This document shows positions 28,132 through 35,971 of a stretch of DNA of 64,000 nucleotides, one piece after another. The number at the start of each line of letters is the position of its first letter. The first letter of the stretch is position 1. The DNA comes from DMER64 sp964600385 (GTDB taxonomy: Bacteria; Bacteroidota; Bacteroidia; Bacteroidales; UBA932), in contig CAZRJC010000001.1 of assembly GCA_964600385.1 (NCBI GenBank), positions 270,319 to 334,318 of the forward strand, in the 5' to 3' direction. The notes beneath the pieces are model-generated. The model was given only the letters and a program-made list of their open reading frames with translations. It had not been told where the DNA came from and ran no database searches. The position numbers and the translations under genes were made by a program.

Positions 28132-30597
28132 TACGGCTCCCGTCTCTTTGACAAATGCGTCCAGCAACCGTTTCATGATCTGTTCCACATACGAATCGGT
28201 CAGAGTCTTTTCGGGATCCTGCAGGACAAAACTCATGGCATACTGTTTGGTGCCTTCCGGGATTTTACTTCCCCGGTAAACATCAAACAACTGAACCTTC
28301 TTCAGAAGTTTCCTTTCTGTTTTAAAAGCTGTTTCATGTAATTTGGCATAAGGTACCGATTCGTTCAGCACCAATGCCAGATCCCTGCGCACCTCGGGGA
28401 AGCGGGGCATTTCGGAATAACGTACCGAGTTGTTTTTAATTATACTGAAAAAAACATCCCATGCTATTTCGGCTGCAAAGACGGCCTGCCTGATATCCAG
28501 GACACGGCACATTCTGCCGCTTATCTGCCCCATATCTGCCAGAATTTTACCGCGGAAAAGGTAGCGGATCCCTTCTGTATATATGTCGGACGGAGCCGGC
28601 TGGTAATCAAGAAGTCCAATACTTATTCCGTATGCAGCAAATAGCTGCTCCACATAGGCCTTCAGGAAAAAGAAATCGACGGGGGCAGCCGGCGAGTGCC
28701 AGTTTTGCAGCTTATCATCACCGGTTACAAAAAGCGTCAATCTGGGATACTCTCTGAAAGCCCTGAGACTTTTACCTTCAGCTGCATTTTCCGGAGTGTC
28801 GGCCTGAGAAAGATAAGTGTAAACATTGCCCTGCTCAAAAAAACGCAGATCGTACTGCTGCCTGTTAATATTGTATGCTATCGTTTCCAATCCGCCCCAT
28901 ATAAGGGTCTGCCGCATAACATTAAGATCGTTGCTCAGGGGATTGAGAATCTTCACGGAATCCGAAGCCTTAAAGGTTTCCAGCGAAGTATAATATTCAG
29001 CTTTGGTAAGGGAATTACACATAATCTCGCGGAATCCGGCGGAAGCCAGTTTATTGGCCAGATCGTTTTTCATCCGGTCCTGATCGGGTTTTGGGATCTG
29101 ATTTATTGAGGCGCGTATTTGGGCCGGCAATTCAATATTGTTGTACCCGTAAATTCGCAAAACATCCTCTACCACATCACATTCCCTTCTGACATCCACC
29201 CGGTAAAGCGGCACACGGACCAGCACCTCTCCTTCCTTCCGTTCAATGATCTGCATCTCAAGAGCCTCAAGTATCTCGTCGGTCTTTTGCTCTCCTATAT
29301 TTTTTCCCATAAGGGCAAACATCCTCTTATAATTCAGCCATACCTCAACGGGCTCCACAGGCTGAGGATATGTATCCGTTACAAGTCCTTCTGTTTTTGC
29401 TCCGCAAAGTTCCTGCATAAGAAGAACCGCACGTTTAAGTGCATACAGGGTGTTCCCGGGATCGGTTCCGCGTTCAAAACGGAAACTGGCTTCTGTCTTT
29501 AAACCGTGACGTTTGGAGGTTTTGCGGATATAAACGGGATGGAAATAAGCCGATTCCAGAAAAAGAGATGTTGTGGTATCTGTCACTCCGCTATCCTGTC
29601 CTCCAAATACACCACCAATACACATGGGTTCTTCCCCGTTACATATCATCAGATCCTGTGCGTCTAAAGTACGTTTGATACCGTCGAGTGTAACAAAAAC
29701 ACTGCCCCCGTCCGCAAAACGAACAACTACTTTGTCTCCTTTTATCTTATTGCGGTCAAAAGCATGCAGCGGCTGACCAGTTTCGAGCAACACATAATTC
29801 GTAATGTCCACCACATTGTTTATTGGCCTGATGCCGGCTGCACGCAATCTGTTTTGCATCCATTCTGGAGACGGGGCCACCGACACGTTACTCAAAGTAA
29901 TGCCACTGTACCGGGGGGCTGCCTCAGAAGCGGGGACTTCTACTTCAATGCCTCTGGTTGCAGGGTTTTCGCTAAAAGATGATACAGAAGGGTATTTTAC
30001 CGGAACCTGTTTTCCCTGAGCAGCAAGCCATGCCGAGAGGTCACGGGCCACTCCCAGATGTGAAGCGGCATCTATCCGGTTAGGCGTCAGCCCGATTTCA
30101 AAAACCACATCGGAAGAAAGATTCAGATAATCTTTAGCCGGTATTCCAACGGGGGTATCGGCAGGCAATACCTTGATTCCTTCGTGGGACGAGCCTATTC
30201 CCAATTCATCTTCTGCGCAAATCATCCCATACGAATCTTCTCCCCGGATTTTACCTTTCTTAATCTTGACCTGTTCTCCGCCGGTAAAGTTCAGGACGGT
30301 TCCTATGGTCGCCAGGAGTACTTTCTGGCCCTCAGCCACATTGGGAGCGCCGCACACAACCTGTACCGGATCACCGTTCCCTGTATCTACTGTGGTAAGA
30401 TGCAAATGATCGGAATTGGGATGTGGAACACAGGTAAGAACCTTTGCTGTTACAACACCCAGCAATCCTCCCGGTATGGATTCTATTACCTCCATCGATT
30501 CAACTTCCAGTCCAATATCGGTAAGTACACGTCCCGTTTGTTCGGGGGTCATGTCAAGCGGCAAATATTCTTTCAGCCAGTTATAAGAAATTTTCAT
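28123..30597 (-). CDS. pheT: phenylalanine--tRNA ligase, beta subunit
   Basis: The beta subunit of the (alpha-beta)2 PheRS that charges tRNA-Phe. The 824 residues match the normal length. The order is the MKISYNWLKEYLPLDM N-terminus, a tRNA-binding EMAP/OB domain (about 40-150), the B3/4 editing domain (RPINNVVDITNYVLLETGQPLHAFD), B5 (about 410-480), a catalytic-like core and the C-terminal ferredoxin-like anticodon-binding domain (FPEVRRDLALVLNESVPYAKL). It starts 6 bases after the ftsY stop, so ftsY-pheT form one unit. pheS is not in the window. Confidence 0.97.
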   Translation of the reverse strand: MKISYNWLKEYLPLDMTPEQTGRVLTDIGLEVESMEVIESIPGGLLGVVTAKVLTCVPHPNSDHLHLTTVDTGNGDPVQVVCGAPNVAEGQKVLLATIGTVLNFTGGEQVKIKKGKIRGEDSYGMICAEDELGIGSSHEGIKVLPADTPVGIPAKDYLNLSSDVVFEIGLTPNRIDAASHLGVARDLSAWLAAQGKQVPVKYPSVSSFSENPATRGIEVEVPASEAAPRYSGITLSNVSVAPSPEWMQNRLRAAGIRPINNVVDITNYVLLETGQPLHAFDRNKIKGDKVVVRFADGGSVFVTLDGIKRTLDAQDLMICNGEEPMCIGGVFGGQDSGVTDTTTSLFLESAYFHPVYIRKTSKRHGLKTEASFRFERGTDPGNTLYALKRAVLLMQELCGAKTEGLVTDTYPQPVEPVEVWLNYKRMFALMGKNIGEQKTDEILEALEMQIIERKEGEVLVRVPLYRVDVRRECDVVEDVLRIYGYNNIELPAQIRASINQIPKPDQDRMKNDLANKLASAGFREIMCNSLTKAEYYTSLETFKASDSVKILNPLSNDLNVMRQTLIWGGLETIAYNINRQQYDLRFFEQGNVYTYLSQADTPENAAEGKSLRAFREYPRLTLFVTGDDKLQNWHSPAAPVDFFFLKAYVEQLFAAYGISIGLLDYQPAPSDIYTEGIRYLFRGKILADMGQISGRMCRVLDIRQAVFAAEIAWDVFFSIIKNNSVRYSEMPRFPEVRRDLALVLNESVPYAKLHETAFKTERKLLKKVQLFDVYRGSKIPEGTKQYAMSFVLQDPEKTLTDSYVEQIMKRLLDAFVKETGAVLR

Positions 30598-30603
30598 ATA
30601 TAT

Positions 30604-31527
30604 CTATCTTTCAAAGAGAGAGGCCACAAAAGCCTTTTTATCAAATACTTGCAAGTCGTTAATTCCTTCACCCAGACCAATGAATTTTACGGGAATCTGC
30701 AACATATCGCTAATCCCAATGACTACACCGCCTTTGGCGGTTCCGTCCAGTTTGGTTACGGCAAGCGCCGTAACCTGTGTTACTTTGGAAAATTCCCTGG
30801 CCTGCTGACAGGCGTTCTGTCCCGTAGAACCGTCCAGTACCAGCAACACTTCATGAGGAGCATCGGGAACAAGTTTCTGCAATACGTTCCGTATCTTTCC
30901 CAGTTCATTCATGAGATTGACCTTATTATGCAACCGGCCCGCAGTGTCAATTAGGAGGACATCCACATCACGGGCTATGGCAGAAGACAGTGAGTCATAG
31001 GCTACAGCGGCAGGATCACTGCCCATCGCCTGTTTTACGATTGGTACGCCCGCCCTTTCACTCCAAATGGTCAACTGATCTACGGCTGCTGCACGGAATG
31101 TGTCGGCAGCTCCCAGCATTACCTGTTTTCCTTCAGCTTTCAACTGTGCAGCCAATTTACCTATGGTTGTGGTTTTACCCACTCCGTTCACTCCTACTAC
31201 CAACACGACAAAGGGTTTCTTTGAGAAATCAAAGGGAATGATCTGATTGGAAGAAGAATTCTCCAGAAGGAGCGCCTCTATCTCTTCCCGCAGGAAACGA
31301 TTCAGCTCCTGGGTATTCAGGTATTTTTCCCGCGAAACACGGGATTCAATCCGTTCAATGATTTTTAGTGTAGTATCTACACCTACGTCAGAAGCAATAA
31401 GCGCCTCTTCCAATTCATCCAATACCTGGTCATCTACACGGGAACGCCCCATAACCGCCCTGGAGATACGGGAAAAAATACCTTTTTTTGTTTTTTCAAG
31501 GCCCTTATCGAGAATTTCTTTGCTCAT
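30604..31527 (-). CDS. ftsY: signal recognition particle receptor FtsY
   Basis: The SRP receptor GTPase that docks ribosome-SRP complexes at the membrane. It has 307 residues: a short acidic/basic N-terminal helix (the long acidic A domain of proteobacteria is absent), a four-helix N domain, then the G domain with GVNGVGKTTTIGKLA, DTFRAAAVDQL, DTAGR and TKLDGTAKGG. I chose the ATG at 31527. An in-frame ATG at 31548 would fall upstream of a consensus -7 box. A terminator lies only 30 bases upstream of the start, so ftsY-pheT is a transcription unit of its own and not an extension of the rpmB operon. Confidence 0.95.
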   Translation of the reverse strand: MSKEILDKGLEKTKKGIFSRISRAVMGRSRVDDQVLDELEEALIASDVGVDTTLKIIERIESRVSREKYLNTQELNRFLREEIEALLLENSSSNQIIPFDFSKKPFVVLVVGVNGVGKTTTIGKLAAQLKAEGKQVMLGAADTFRAAAVDQLTIWSERAGVPIVKQAMGSDPAAVAYDSLSSAIARDVDVLLIDTAGRLHNKVNLMNELGKIRNVLQKLVPDAPHEVLLVLDGSTGQNACQQAREFSKVTQVTALAVTKLDGTAKGGVVIGISDMLQIPVKFIGLGEGINDLQVFDKKAFVASLFER

Positions 31528-31545
31528 GCTGGTGCGTAAAGAATG

Positions 31546-31553
31546 CAAATATA
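31546..31553 (-). promoter_or_regulatory. -7 promoter box for ftsY-pheT
   Basis: Minus-strand TATATTTG matches TAnnTTTG exactly. It begins right at the T-tract of the DUF4295 terminator and lies 18 bases before the ftsY ATG. Confidence 0.6.
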
Positions 31554-31557
31554 TAAA

Positions 31558-31583
31558 AAAAGGCGCATGGTATTGCGCCTTTT
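31558..31583 (-). terminator. terminator after rpmB-rpmG-DUF4295
   Basis: A perfect stem AAAAGGCGCA / TGCGCCTTTT with a 6-base loop and a T-run on the minus strand. It is 23 bases after the DUF4295 stop and directly upstream of the ftsY promoter. Confidence 0.88.
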
Positions 31584-31605
31584 ATTTATATCTGGGTACA
31601 GGCAA

Positions 31606-31764
31606 TTATTTACCTGAGAAAAATTCTTTTTCTTTTTCGGTGGGGATGATTTCCTCTTTGAACATATACGCACCCGAACGCTCCGAACGGGTCATACGTA
31701 TACACTTAACAACGCCCTTTCCGGCCGTTTTGTCGCGTAATGTTGCAACCGCTTTTTTTGCCAT
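31606..31764 (-). CDS. DUF4295 small basic protein
   Basis: A 52-residue basic protein (MAKKAVATLRDKTAGKGVVK, then CIRMTRSERSGAYMFKEEI). It is found only in Bacteroidota, placed with rpmB and rpmG as here. The size, charge and position suggest a ribosome-associated protein; this is inference, no function is established to my knowledge. It starts 18 bases after the rpmG stop and is followed by a strong terminator. Confidence 0.9.
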   Translation of the reverse strand: MAKKAVATLRDKTAGKGVVKCIRMTRSERSGAYMFKEEIIPTEKEKEFFSGK

Positions 31765-31782
31765 GAATTTATGCTTTTAGAA

Positions 31783-31965
31783 TTATTTAATCTCCCTGTG
31801 AACAGTCACTTTCTTAAGGAAAGGATTGTATTTTTTCCGTTCCAGCCGCTGGGTTGTGTTCTTTTTGTTTTTAGTGGTGATATAACGGGACATTCCCGGA
31901 ACACCGCTCTCTTTCTGTTCAGTACATTCAAGAATAACCTGTACTCTATTTTCTTTCTTTGCCAT
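31783..31965 (-). CDS. rpmG: 50S ribosomal protein L33
   Basis: Large-subunit protein bL33 of 60 residues, near the E site. The recognisable pattern is RVQVILECTEQ, SRYITTKNKKNT, RLERKKYNPFLKKVTVHREIK. It lacks the four zinc-ligand cysteines (one Cys only), i.e. the C- form. It is placed between rpmB and DUF4295, 11 bases after rpmB. Confidence 0.97.
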   Translation of the reverse strand: MAKKENRVQVILECTEQKESGVPGMSRYITTKNKKNTTQRLERKKYNPFLKKVTVHREIK

Positions 31966-31976
31966 AACCAGTGGAT

Positions 31977-32219
31977 TTATACAATATCAATCAAACCTTT
32001 GGCCTGGGCATCTTTCAAAGTTGCTGCCAAACCGTTTTTATGAATGGTGCGGATACCCGCTGCGGATACTTTGAGGGTAATAAAACGTTCTTCTTCTTCT
32101 GACCAGAAACGTTTGGTTTTCAGGTTAGGAGCAAACTCGCGTTTTGTGCGGCGCTTGGAGTGAGATACATTATTCCCAACCATTCTTTTCTTTCCGGTAA
32201 CTTGACAAACTCGTGCCAT
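31977..32219 (-). CDS. rpmB: 50S ribosomal protein L28
   Basis: bL28 of 80 residues: MARVCQVTGKKRMVGNNVSHS, then the RRTKREFAPNLKTKRFW motif. An upstream in-frame start would add 18 unrelated residues that overlap the leader, so I placed the start at 32219. First gene of rpmB-rpmG-DUF4295; a well-formed promoter precedes it. Confidence 0.97.
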   Translation of the reverse strand: MARVCQVTGKKRMVGNNVSHSKRRTKREFAPNLKTKRFWSEEEERFITLKVSAAGIRTIHKNGLAATLKDAQAKGLIDIV

Positions 32220-32260
32220 TGTATCTATGTTTTTGTGATTTATGCCATTTTTTGGGGCTG

Positions 32261-32291
32261 CAAATATCAGCATTTTTTTCGTATTCCCAAA
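32261..32291 (-). promoter_or_regulatory. promoter of rpmB-rpmG-DUF4295
   Basis: On the minus strand a -33 TTTG (32288-32291) is followed by a 19-base spacer and GATATTTG (32261-32268), one base off TAnnTTTG. The spacing is exactly that of the Bacteroides consensus. The predicted leader is about 35-40 bases. Confidence 0.7.
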
Positions 32292-32294
32292 ACT

Positions 32295-33653
32295 TTATTT
32301 AAACTTTAATTTAAAAATACGATTCCAGCGGATGTTTGAGGGAAAAGGTTTGTTCTTATCTGTCGAGAACCATACTACAGCGGGAGTGCCCACTATACGG
32401 TCTTCGGGAACAAATCCCCAATAGCGCGAATCGAGGGAATTATGACGGTTATCTCCCATCATGAAATAATAATCCTGAGCAAAAGTATATTCATTTGTCT
32501 CCTGTCCGTCAATAAGGATCGCTTGACCGCGTACTTCAAGAGTGTGGTTTTCGTACTTGGTAATAATACGGTAGTAAAGAGGCAGATTTGCTGTTGTAAT
32601 GGATACGGTCGTGCCGGCGGCAGGTATCCATAACGGGCCATAATTATCCCGTGTCCAGGCAAAATCAGATGAAGAAACAAACGGGAATAACATGAGAGGA
32701 GAATCGGGATAATCCGGTGGATATACATCTACGTTCTTTGTGATGGAAATCACGTTCCTCAATTTTGATAATTCTGCCGAATTTTCTTCATTAACAGGGA
32801 ATCCGGGGTAACCGGGAAGTTTAGGATCGAAGTACAGTTCAGCCACGGATATGCCGTATTTTTCGAGTATCCGCTGATTAAAAGGCTGTCCGTCGGTAAC
32901 TACTGTATAGGTATTCCGGATACCCTTAATGGCGGGTTGAGGCTCTCCGTTGACATATACCTGGCCATCACGTACATGGAGGGTATCTCCCGGAAGGGCA
33001 ATGCAGCGTTTTACATAATTGTCTTCTTTGCCGGACGGGCGTACTTTAACCGGCCCGTAATGGTCTAGTGTGGCCTGACTACCGTTTAGCCTCACGTGTG
33101 TATAGTAATCATCCGTGGGATAATTCACCAGTACGGTGTCTCCGTGCGGAAAATTAAAAACCACCACATCGTTGCGTTTTACATCCCTGAAACCGGCCAT
33201 GCGTTTGTACGGGCGCTCAATGAGCCTCGAGTAGGATTCCTTTCCCATTATCACGTTATGTGTAAGCGGGATTGTAAGGGGATGTTGCGGTCTTTTAGGC
33301 CCGTACCTGAGTTTCCCAACAAAAAGATAATCCCCCGTCATGAGTGTATTCTCCATGGAGGATGTAGGAATCATATAAGCCTCAAAAAAGAAGTATTTCA
33401 CAAAAGTAGCCGCAATAAGTGCAAAAATTATGGCATCTACCCATTCGAGTAATAAATTGCGCTTTCCGTCACCCTTTTTGCTTTTCTTCCAGAAGGCCCA
33501 TCTTACTTTTTTTGTAATATAAAGATCAAAAACAATAATAAGGCCCAGAAGCCACCAATAGCTTCCCATCCATATGACCCATAACAAGTAACAGAGAGCC
33601 GTCAAGGCGAACTTGAACCAGCGGTTCCTGAAAAAATCCCTTAATTTCTGCAT
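32295..33653 (-). CDS. lepB: signal peptidase I
   Basis: An inner-membrane protease that removes signal peptides from Sec/Tat substrates. It has 452 residues, longer than the E. coli enzyme owing to insertions between the catalytic boxes, as is usual in Bacteroidota. N-terminal membrane segments (FALTALCYLLWVIWMGSYWWLLGLIIVFDLY; AIIFALIAATFVKYFFFEAY) precede the catalytic Ser in IPTSSMENTLMTGDY and the Lys in YVKRCIALPGDTL. The C-terminal box is GDNRHNSLDSRYWG. It lies 15 bases after a small lipoprotein gene, probably in the same transcript, with an internal -7-like TAAATTTG at 33664-33671. Confidence 0.96.
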   Translation of the reverse strand: MQKLRDFFRNRWFKFALTALCYLLWVIWMGSYWWLLGLIIVFDLYITKKVRWAFWKKSKKGDGKRNLLLEWVDAIIFALIAATFVKYFFFEAYMIPTSSMENTLMTGDYLFVGKLRYGPKRPQHPLTIPLTHNVIMGKESYSRLIERPYKRMAGFRDVKRNDVVVFNFPHGDTVLVNYPTDDYYTHVRLNGSQATLDHYGPVKVRPSGKEDNYVKRCIALPGDTLHVRDGQVYVNGEPQPAIKGIRNTYTVVTDGQPFNQRILEKYGISVAELYFDPKLPGYPGFPVNEENSAELSKLRNVISITKNVDVYPPDYPDSPLMLFPFVSSSDFAWTRDNYGPLWIPAAGTTVSITTANLPLYYRIITKYENHTLEVRGQAILIDGQETNEYTFAQDYYFMMGDNRHNSLDSRYWGFVPEDRIVGTPAVVWFSTDKNKPFPSNIRWNRIFKLKFK

Positions 33654-33668
33654 GGTGATTGCTCAAAT

Positions 33669-34076
33669 TTAGTTGTTGATGTTTGAGTTGTTTTCTTCCA
33701 GATCGAAATAAAGGTTGAGAGTCAGCTGTAATCCTCCCTGGAAGCCTATAGACAGGGTGTCGCGCAGGGTCTTGTAATTTCCGTTCGACAACGTATCTGT
33801 ATCGGTAAGCGTAAAAGTATATATCATACTGCCGTACAGGTTATAAAAACCAAAAACGGCAAGACCTTCGGAGTTGGTAACGTTTTCAAACAATTCGGTA
33901 AGTTTCGTATCTGTATTGTATGCCTCAACAGCCACATTTATCCCTTCTATGTATTCTTCCTTCTCACCCCTGGCATGACATACAAGCTTGTGACTGTCCG
34001 GATTGACCGGAATATTCAGACACCCTGTGAGTGTCAATAAAAAAACACCTATGAGAATAATTTTTTTCATATTCAT
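33669..34076 (-). CDS. small putative lipoprotein, unknown function
   Basis: A 135-residue protein with a lipobox (LLTLTGC). The rest looks like one beta-sandwich domain (about residues 35-125), with NVTNSEGLAVFGFYNLYGSMIYTFTLTDTDTLSNGNYKT. This resembles prealbumin or carboxypeptidase-regulatory-like domains seen in Bacteroidota surface lipoproteins. I do not recognise a named family. An upstream in-frame start would overlap the -7 box at 34086-34093, so I chose ATG 34076; ATG 34070 is also possible. It is upstream of and probably co-transcribed with lepB. Confidence 0.7.
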   Translation of the reverse strand: MNMKKIILIGVFLLTLTGCLNIPVNPDSHKLVCHARGEKEEYIEGINVAVEAYNTDTKLTELFENVTNSEGLAVFGFYNLYGSMIYTFTLTDTDTLSNGNYKTLRDTLSIGFQGGLQLTLNLYFDLEENNSNINN

Positions 34077-34085
34077 GTATAAATA

Positions 34086-34093
34086 CAAATATA
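34086..34093 (-). promoter_or_regulatory. -7 promoter box for the lipoprotein-lepB unit
   Basis: Minus-strand TATATTTG is an exact match, 9 bases before the chosen start. A TTTG lies 22 bases upstream of the box, close to the expected -33 spacing. Confidence 0.55.
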
Positions 34094-34141
34094 CAGGATA
34101 TAGACCTAATAAATACAAAGATTAAGCCGAATTTTTCTGGC

Positions 34142-34149
34142 TATATTTG
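34142..34149 (+). promoter_or_regulatory. -7 promoter box for yqeY
   Basis: Plus-strand TATATTTG is an exact match, giving a predicted leader of about 30 A-rich bases before the ATG at 34184. It is divergent from the lipoprotein promoter. Confidence 0.5.
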
Positions 34150-34183
34150 TTCCGGCAAAAACAACAACAAAAAATATAGATCT

Positions 34184-34633
34184 ATGAGCCTCGAATTGCA
34201 AATCAACAACGACATCAAGAACGCCATGCTGGCGAAGGAAAAGGTACGTCTTACAGCGCTCAGGGCCATTAAAGCCGGTATTCTGCTGGCGAAAACGGCA
34301 GATGGAGCCTCTCACGAGCTCAGCGACGCCGATGTACTTAAAATCATTCAAAAACTGGTTAAACAGCGCAGAGAGTCCGCTGAGATTTATAAACAGAACG
34401 GCCGGGAGGATCTGGCCGGAAATGAACTTGACGAGTTGTCCTTCATGGAGCCTTACCTCCCGAAGACACTCCCTGCAGAAGAACTTGAAGCAGTTCTCAG
34501 GAAGATTATTGCCCAGACAGGAGCATCCGGACCCGCCGATATGGGAAAAGTCATGGGCATTGCGACCAAACAACTGGCAGGGCAGGCAGACGGACGCCAG
34601 ATTTCTGAAACAGTAAAAAGACTCCTGGCATAA
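34184..34633 (+). CDS. GatB/YqeY domain protein
   Basis: A 149-residue helical protein made only of the YqeY domain that also forms the tRNA-binding tail of GatB (aspartyl/glutamyl-tRNA amidotransferase). Landmarks are INNDIKNAMLAKEKVRLTALRAIKAGI, RRESAEIYKQNGREDLAGNE, FLP-like MEPYLPKTL and PADMGKVMGIATKQLAGQADG near the end. Stand-alone YqeY proteins are widespread; their role is not firmly known. It is monocistronic, with its own promoter and terminator. Confidence 0.92.
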   Translation: MSLELQINNDIKNAMLAKEKVRLTALRAIKAGILLAKTADGASHELSDADVLKIIQKLVKQRRESAEIYKQNGREDLAGNELDELSFMEPYLPKTLPAEELEAVLRKIIAQTGASGPADMGKVMGIATKQLAGQADGRQISETVKRLLA

Positions 34634-34652
34634 TACGCATGATACAATGAAA

Positions 34653-34680
34653 AAAGGGCTCTGTATAAACAGGGCCCTTT
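34653..34680. terminator. bidirectional terminator between yqeY and rplT
   Basis: A 12-bp stem (one G-T wobble) built on AAAGGGCTCTGT / ACAGGGCCCTTT with a 4-base loop. A-rich and T-rich flanks on either side let it serve both yqeY (plus) and the convergent thrS-infC-rpmI-rplT operon (minus). Confidence 0.85.
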
Positions 34681-34701
34681 CATATCATTGTTATCTGCGT
34701 G

Positions 34702-35046
34702 TTATTTGACCGAATTGAGGATCGCTTCGAAAGCCTGCGGATTATTCATGGCCAGGTCTGCCAGCACCTTACGGTTAAGCCCGATATTGGCTTTGGAGAT
34801 CTTTCCCATGAATTGTGAATAGGTCATACCGTGCATGCGTGCAGCGGCATTAATACGTTGGATCCAGAGTGCACGGAACGTGCGTTTTTTGTTTTTACGG
34901 TCACGGTATGCATAGGTCAAACCTTTTTCATACGTGTTTTTTGCGACCGTCCAGACATTTCTGCGGGCAAGGAAATTACCCTTAGTCTGTTTCAGAATTT
35001 TTTTGCGACGAGCCCTTGAGGCTACTGCATTAACCGATCTTGGCAT
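34702..35046 (-). CDS. rplT: 50S ribosomal protein L20
   Basis: bL20 of 114 residues, an assembly-initiating large-subunit protein. Typical features are MPRSVNAVASRARRKKILK, the Tyr/Arg-rich helix AYRDRKNKKRTFRALWIQRINAAARMHG and the C-terminal LNRKVLADLAMNNPQAF. L20 represses its own operon in E. coli and Bacillus. Here the 87-base gap upstream, unusually long for this operon, holds a candidate structured element. Confidence 0.98.
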   Translation of the reverse strand: MPRSVNAVASRARRKKILKQTKGNFLARRNVWTVAKNTYEKGLTYAYRDRKNKKRTFRALWIQRINAAARMHGMTYSQFMGKISKANIGLNRKVLADLAMNNPQAFEAILNSVK

Positions 35047-35061
35047 AATTTTTTACTTTGC

Positions 35062-35110
35062 GATTGTCAGCGCTCTCCACCATTTGAGATTCTTTTCCTG
35101 CTGGGCAATC
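35062..35110 (-). promoter_or_regulatory. candidate structured RNA element between rpmI and rplT
   Basis: On the minus strand GATTG-ccc-AGC pairs with GCT-ga-CAATC around a purine-rich loop, and a second small stem TCTC / GAGA can form inside. It sits in the only long gap of the operon, just ahead of rplT. Possible ribosomal-protein (L20) leader; this is inference from position and pairing. Confidence 0.35.
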
Positions 35111-35133
35111 TGATTAATAATAATTTTTAGTGC

Positions 35134-35328
35134 TTAGGCACAAATCAAGTTTTTGATACGCTTTGCATCAGTCTTGTGAACCAAAGCCGAGTAAGTCAGA
35201 TTACGTTTCTGCTTCTTGTTTTTTTTGGTCAGAATGTGACTGTGGTAAGCGTGTTTCCGCTTGATCTTTCCGGTTCCTGTCAACGTAAAACGTTTTTTGG
35301 CGCCGGAATTGGTCTTCATTTTGGGCAT
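35134..35328 (-). CDS. rpmI: 50S ribosomal protein L35
   Basis: bL35 of 64 residues (MPKMKTNSGAKKRFTLTGTG, then KRKHAYHSHILTKKNKKQKRNL). Very basic. I set the start at 35328; an upstream in-frame start would add 18 residues that are not part of the family. It follows infC by 31 bases in the thrS-infC-rpmI-rplT operon. Confidence 0.97.
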   Translation of the reverse strand: MPKMKTNSGAKKRFTLTGTGKIKRKHAYHSHILTKKNKKQKRNLTYSALVHKTDAKRIKNLICA

Positions 35329-35359
35329 GTTAGTAATATTAAATTGGTTAGTTCTGGTA

Positions 35360-35956
35360 TTATTTCTTTTTAATTGGGGCAAGCATCATAATCATGCGTT
35401 TACCCTCGAGTTTCGGCATCTGTTCTGCCTTGCCGTATTCTTCAAGGTCAACAGCAAAACGGAGCAATAATTTTTCTCCCTGTTCGGAGAAGATGATGGA
35501 ACGCCCTCTGAAAAAAACATATGATTTCACTTTGGCGCCTTCCTTCAGGAACTCCATTGCGTGCTTTAATTTGAACTGGTAGTCGTGCTCATCCGTATTG
35601 GGCCCGAAACGAATTTCTTTCACCACAATTTTAGTGGCATTTGCCTTCATTTCTTTGGCTTTTTTCCTTTTTTGGTACAAGAACTTCTGGTAGTCAATTA
35701 TCCTGCACACAGGAGGATCTGCCTGAGGCGATATTTCCACCAGATCCAGTTCCATGGTTTCGGCCATCCGGATGGCTTCTGCAATGGGATAAACACCTGG
35801 TTTTTCAACATTCTCGCCCACAACACGTACCGCAGGGACATTTATCTCCCTATTTACTCTTGGTCCGTCATCATGTTGAGGGGCCCTTTGATAATTTCTG
35901 TTCTGACCGTTCCTGTTATTCGGAGCAGAAGAGTTTGGTCTGTACGGCGTTGCGAT
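35360..35956 (-). CDS. infC: translation initiation factor IF-3, ATC start codon
   Basis: IF-3 checks the start codon and keeps the subunits apart. The 198 residues read from an ATC codon. A variable Asn/Arg-rich tail (about 1-33) leads into the IF3-N domain (RVNREINVPAVRVVGEN, then VYPIAEAIRMAETMELDLVEISPQADPPVCRIIDY). The C domain has KEIRFGPNTDEHDYQFKLKHA and FFRGRSIIF. Between the in-frame TAA just upstream and codon 46 there is no ATG, GTG or TTG. A start at the first GTG (35821) would delete the conserved beginning of IF3-N. ATC at 35956 lies 8 bases after a full AGGAGG. In E. coli the AUU start of infC underlies IF-3 autoregulation; the same logic is inferred here. Confidence 0.9.
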   Translation of the reverse strand: MATPYRPNSSAPNNRNGQNRNYQRAPQHDDGPRVNREINVPAVRVVGENVEKPGVYPIAEAIRMAETMELDLVEISPQADPPVCRIIDYQKFLYQKRKKAKEMKANATKIVVKEIRFGPNTDEHDYQFKLKHAMEFLKEGAKVKSYVFFRGRSIIFSEQGEKLLLRFAVDLEEYGKAEQMPKLEGKRMIMMLAPIKKK

Positions 35957-35964
35957 AGTTTATT

Positions 35965-35970
35965 CCTCCT
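35965..35970 (-). promoter_or_regulatory. strong Shine-Dalgarno for infC
   Basis: AGGAGG on the minus strand begins 1 base after the thrS stop and ends 8 bases before the ATC start of infC. It is unusual because other genes in this window, as in Bacteroidota generally, lack a Shine-Dalgarno. It supports the ATC start. Confidence 0.85.
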
Positions 35971-35971
35971 A

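Noticed and set aside
31548..31548. Upstream starts for ftsY (31548), rpmB (32273), rpmI (35382), nhaC (19007) and the second receptor (50001)
   Set aside because: The extra residues are not family-like and several overlap promoters or the previous gene, so shorter starts were used.
35047..35133. Similarity of the rpmI-rplT gap to a segment of 23S rRNA
   Set aside because: A few purine-rich words look alike, but as far as I can recall they fall in a domain I region rather than the L20-binding site, so I do not use it as evidence.
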